DNA of 64,000 nt from Cerrena zonata (Eukaryota > Basidiomycota > Agaricomycetes > Polyporales > Cerrenaceae): NCBI GenBank assembly GCA_038087015.1, contig JASBNA010000003.1, forward strand, positions 1,612,001 to 1,676,000, written 5' to 3'. Each line of letters starts with the position of its first letter. Position 1 is the first letter of the stretch. Position numbers and translations under genes: made by a program. Shown in pieces: positions 60,294 through 64,000 of the stretch. The notes under the pieces are model-generated. The model did not search any database. It had not been told where the DNA came from and saw only the letters and a program-made list of their open reading frames with translations.

Positions 60294-61805
60294 TTAACGA
60301 ATCTCTACTCCGAAGTTTTGCTTCAGCTCCGAGATGACACGGTCGTGGTATGCGTTGGCCTCTTCGTTTGTCAAAGAACTTGTGAGTGACAGCAAATAAG
60401 TATTTAAATTTCGGACGGATGAATAATGAGAATCAACGTACCGATCCATTGACCTGTAGTTGACTCGATAGCAGTGGCTTGTCCGATTTGTTTTCGGGTG
60501 TGTAAATGAGTCGATCTGCAATTATAGGTCAAACATTAAATCTCCATTCGCCGGAAATTACGACATACCAATTTAACATCCTCAACAGAATCCCCGGCGG
60601 CATCCCTTACAAGGTCACAGAAGTCATTTTCATGGAACGTTGCAGAGGGGAGCCAAAAGCTAATATCCTTGTAACACGGCGGATGTTTCGAGAAGGGTTT
60701 GAACGTGTTGATAGTTCCAGGTGCAAATTGTTCAAGGAATCTAGGGTCTTTCGACCAGAAAAGTCGAATGTCGGGAATGCCGAACAGAATCATGGCGATT
60801 CGTTCCAGCCCAAGACCGAATGCCCACCCGATGCTATCAGGAACGTCTAAACGAGAGAGAAAACGAGAGTTATAATTTCGTCATACCAATCAAACGGGAT
60901 AACTCACTTGCACGGTCCAGCGTAGACTGCAAGACAACACCGCACCCCAGAATTTCAAGCCACTTCCCATGGAACATGACCTCCACCTCAAAACTAGGGC
61001 TCGTGAAAGGAAAATAAGCTTCGATCCATCGCACCCTCAACGGTTCGCCTTCGTTCACATTCGCGTGCCCACCAAAGAGGTGTAACATAAGGCTATTCAG
61101 TGAAAGTTTGAGGTTCTTCGCAATGAGTTCCGCCTTGACCGAGTCATGGGACGGTTGGACGGGATTCGTAGCACTGATATGTGGGATATCTTCAATGACG
61201 ATATTCGAACTAGCGAGGTACGCTGAAAGTCTCGTACTGTCCTCTTCAATTTCCTTCATCGAATTCGGAGTATCGTGGAATATCCTAGCTCCCTCCACTT
61301 GATGGAACGCAGGATAATGCGAGGCATCAATCTCGTCTCTCCGATAGACGTCCGCGGTCAACAGCCATTCCCTATGACCTTTCTTAAATGTCTCCACTTC
61401 ATGCGCAGAGGTATGAGTCCGAAGCATATATTCCTTGTTGATGTAATAACTATCCGTCAAGGCTCGTCCGGGATGGTCAGCAGGGAAAGATAAATCATCA
61501 AAGTTTCTCGCAGGGGTGACGACGGGCGACATATCAGAGAAAGCAGAGAATTTTGGGAAGTGAGATTCGATGAGTGTCCTGAGGATACCTAAAGGGTGGG
61601 ATGGTTGGAGGTGTAGACGTTTGTTGAGTTTATGGATTATGGCAGAGGTAATGTTGGTATGAGAGTCTCGAGGGTAGTCATGACCGAGGACAGAGACATG
61701 ACTTGCAGAATTTGAGGAAGTGGCAAGTGCTCGACAATATGCAAATGTATTTGTGGATCTGGGTAGGGCAAGAGACCGAGCTCGAGTTTGGACAAGCTTG
61801 AGCAT
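60294..61805 (-). CDS. MSF1: Phenylalanyl-tRNA synthetase, mitochondrial
   Basis: Monomeric mitochondrial PheRS charging mt-tRNA-Phe. Exons: 61805-60908, 60846-60569, 60515-60442, 60378-60294; 1335 nt, 444 aa, usual size. N-terminus [18 protein letters not shown] is a presequence. Class II catalytic core: [34 protein letters not shown]-like [22 protein letters not shown] (motif 2), [19 protein letters not shown] and [26 protein letters not shown] (motif 3; parts). The C-terminal FDX-ACB anticodon-binding domain is seen as [30 protein letters not shown] and a final GVEIR. Introns 53-63 nt, all in phase. Confidence 0.95.
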
Positions 61806-62281
61806 ATCCTGTAATTTAAGCAATGGACTTATGAGAGTGTAGTCGAATGCACGGGTCCGTGAGCGTACCGATTTATTATTAGTCTATGATTATATTTATT
61901 TACTTTTCTGCCGCAGAGCTTCTGGAGATATATGTCCCCTGCTCGAATTTGAGCAAGTTCAAGTTAGTGAGATTCGGACTACTAGTAGTAGTATCGTCAC
62001 TACAAGGTTGATCGAGTCATAAGCGCCCATTGAACGCGTCTTGTCACGCTGTTACCGTCACGCAAACGCGTCAGAAAGTGGGAGCGTCTAATGGTACCAC
62101 ATCTGCACCGTGACTGCACAGCAGCTGCCAGTGCCAGTGAGGATGTCCTCCGAGTGTCTCAGGATCAAGATCCCCAAGCGCGACCCATATCAGGTACCTT
62201 CCTTTCTCTCTCCGCCACCTGATCAGTCTATACCGACCCTCTGCACAGCAGCAGGACGAGTCCTCACCACAACAGGAAGCT
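61806..62281. promoter_or_regulatory. Divergent promoter, MSF1 / acidic protein
   Basis: 476 bp between divergent start codons. No strong TATA box; a short plus-strand frame ahead of the acidic protein ATG looks like chance. Confidence 0.35.
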
Positions 62282-63597
62282 ATGTCTTCACGCAAACGGA
62301 CATCCAAGAAGCGTCATCTTTCCCCGGAATCGGAAGACGACGAAGAGCTGCTGGATGATGGGGCTAACTCCGGAAGCGGGGATGATTATTTCGAACCGGG
62401 TACCAAGTCTTCGCGAATAAAGCGAGGGAGGATTGAAGTGGAAGAAGACGAGGTGGATGTGGACATGGAGGCTGAGTTAGAGAAACCTTTGGATATCGAA
62501 GATACCCGGTTCCTACCTGATGGAGGTGCTTCACTATCTAGGTCATCGTCGGCGAAACGTTCTTCAAGCGGGAAACCGAAGCAGAGGAGCAGTGGTTCGG
62601 CACAGAAGAAGGGGTCCAAGAGACGAGCTGTGATTCTTTCGGATGAAGAGGAGGAGGTGGATGTGGATGTAGTCATGGACGACGACGAGGATGACTTCCA
62701 ACCCGAACCTCTCCCCAAGAAGGGTATGGCTGCCAAAGGAAAGTCCAGAGGCAATCTCTCAACGAAAGCTTCGAAAGGGAAAGGCGGGAAAGACCGAATC
62801 GAGAAAGAGATCACATTCAGAGACGAACGCAAAGTTGCGCCACCTATTGCTTCATCTTCGAGAGACGTCCCACCATCTCGATCGAAACGAGTTCACTCCA
62901 AACTAGATGACGAGGATGATGCAGACTTCGATGTGGTCAACGAGAAGGAGGCCACACCTCCACCTCCGCCTCCGAAGAAACCCAAACTTCCTACAATCAA
63001 GAAAAATAAACCTGCCCCCGGATCTGTCAATTCAACAGGCCCATCGACACCCGCAACGAGACCTACTCTGAATAAAACAACAACTGGTCTCCCTCAGCAG
63101 AACGGTGCTAATGGACTGCCACTTCTTCGAAAACCGGCTGCGACTGCTAATAATGCAGATTTCGACTTGCGCGATGCAAGTGTGTATGCTCAACTCTTTA
63201 CAAAGGTACGTGCATGACTGTATGTGTGTCCTCCTTCTAAATTTAACTTGGATGTAGCCTGCAGGTTCGACACCTAATTCAGGTCTGAATCGTAAAGAGA
63301 AAGAAGAAGAGCGCAGAAAAGAGCTCAATCGGATGCGAGACGCAGCTAGAGCTAAACGACAAGAACAAGCTGTAAGTTATATCTCTATTTTTTGAATCCT
63401 TTATTGTACTCACACACTGCCGCCACAAACAGAGTCAGGCATTCGACCTCCAATCGGCCGCGAACAAAATCACTCGTTTCGAAGACAAACTGAAAGCTCG
63501 CAAGTCTATGGCCATGTTTCCTAATATTCTTGGTTCCTCGTTCAAAGATGCTTTTGAGCGGAGACAACGGGCTTCGAAAGATCGAGAAAGGCGGTGA
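62282..63597 (+). CDS. Acidic/lysine-rich nuclear-type protein, unknown function
   Basis: Not recognised. Exons 62282-63205, 63258-63371, 63433-63597; 1203 nt, 400 aa. The first 300 residues alternate Asp/Glu runs (EVDVDMEAELE, VDVDVVMDDDEDD) with Lys/Arg/Ser patches (KKRHLSPESEDDEE, KRSSSGKPKQRSS), plus a Pro-run before KKPKLPTIKK. This is the composition of nuclear chromatin or nucleolar proteins. The conserved-looking part is the C-terminus: DFDLRDASVYAQLF, a charged helix RKEKEEERRKELNRMRDAA, and FDLQSAANKITRFEDKL followed by FPNILGSSFKDAFERR. Nuclear location is inference from composition only. Confidence 0.78.
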
Positions 63598-63743
63598 TCC
63601 TGTCGTATGGAGAGCTGCTCTAGAGATTTGCTAGTCATCCACTGTATCTTTATTCTCACTTGTTTTCTTGTATTGTAGCCATTGGACGTTCTGGATATTT
63701 ATCATGCTTTGCTCCGTTTCCATTTGATGAATCGGAAGTGTAT

Positions 63744-64000
63744 TCATGAGACTGGGTCCGACGCTACATTATCCACTATGGACCCACACAGTTTACCAAG
63801 TTGCTCGAAACAAGTATCGAACCATTTCCGAACGTCCCTCTCCTTCTTCGCTCCCGTCGGCTGGTCGCCACTGATAGCAGCAGCAGACATCTTCTCCAAT
63901 TCCGCAATATCACCCGGGTCACGCGACGGAGGCAATAGTTTCTGTTTGATTAGGGTATTCTGTGCTTGCACGATACACGAAGCGAGTTCAGCAATGGCTT
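63744..64000 (-). CDS. 3' end of an unidentified gene (truncated by window edge)
   Basis: Frame open from the right edge to a stop at 63744-63746; the last 84 codons are visible. The peptide (AELASCIVQAQNTLIKQKLL ... VRKWFDTCFEQLGKLC ... SDPVS) is helical and shows no motif I can name. Start and upstream exons lie beyond 64000. It converges with the acidic protein gene, 146 bp apart. Confidence 0.55.
   Translation of the reverse strand, partial: AIAELASCIVQAQNTLIKQKLLPPSRDPGDIAELEKMSAAAISGDQPTGAKKERDVRKWFDTCFEQLGKLCGSIVDNVASDPVS

Overview
The window is nuclear DNA of a filamentous basidiomycete, most likely Agaricomycotina (Agaricomycetes). The grounds are dense GT-AG introns mostly of 50-70 nt, monocistronic genes on both strands, an intron-bearing tRNA, an HNH-domain protein of a type common in mushroom genomes, and a quelling-type RNA-dependent RNA polymerase. 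No rRNA, CRISPR array, intact transposon or bacterial operon was seen. I rebuilt 25 protein genes by hand from splice sites, reading phase and family motifs; exon coordinates are predictions without transcript support.

Layout. 0-10 kb (all minus): SMI1/KNR4 wall regulator, two head-to-tail mitochondrial succinyl-CoA:3-oxoacid CoA-transferases, twinfilin. 10-23.5 kb: FYVE/rabenosyn-type vacuolar sorting protein (+), SOG2-like RAM leucine-rich-repeat protein (-), Spb4-type DEAD-box helicase (+), a CCCH/coiled-coil protein (-) facing a stand-alone ABC ATPase (+). 24-27 kb: an aminoglycoside-phosphotransferase-like kinase, a decayed second copy of it, and a tRNA. 27-34.5 kb: TOM40 (-), cytosolic HSP70 (+), HNH-family protein (+), class II aldolase/adducin protein (-). 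35-46.5 kb: membrane/coiled-coil protein (-), NUR1-type nuclear rim protein (+), fructose-1,6-bisphosphatase (-), four-finger C2H2 factor (-), PMP3-like proteolipid with a long tail (+). 47-64 kb: PNGase A-like amidase (+), C1-tetrahydrofolate synthase (-), RNA-dependent RNA polymerase (-), GrpE/Mge1 (+), mitochondrial PheRS (-), an acidic/lysine-rich protein (+) and the 3' end of one more gene (-).

The genes are mostly independent housekeeping genes. A loose mitochondrial theme runs through them (two CoA-transferases, TOM40, Mge1, mitochondrial PheRS, a C1-THF synthase with a presequence). The main oddities are single-base frame breaks in three otherwise well-preserved genes (KNR4, the CCCH gene, the PNGase A gene), micro-exons of 14-27 nt, two exceptionally long introns, a cluster of a GTGTGAC heptamer in one divergent promoter, and the fresh kinase relic beside the tRNA. 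I found no clearly new multi-gene system.
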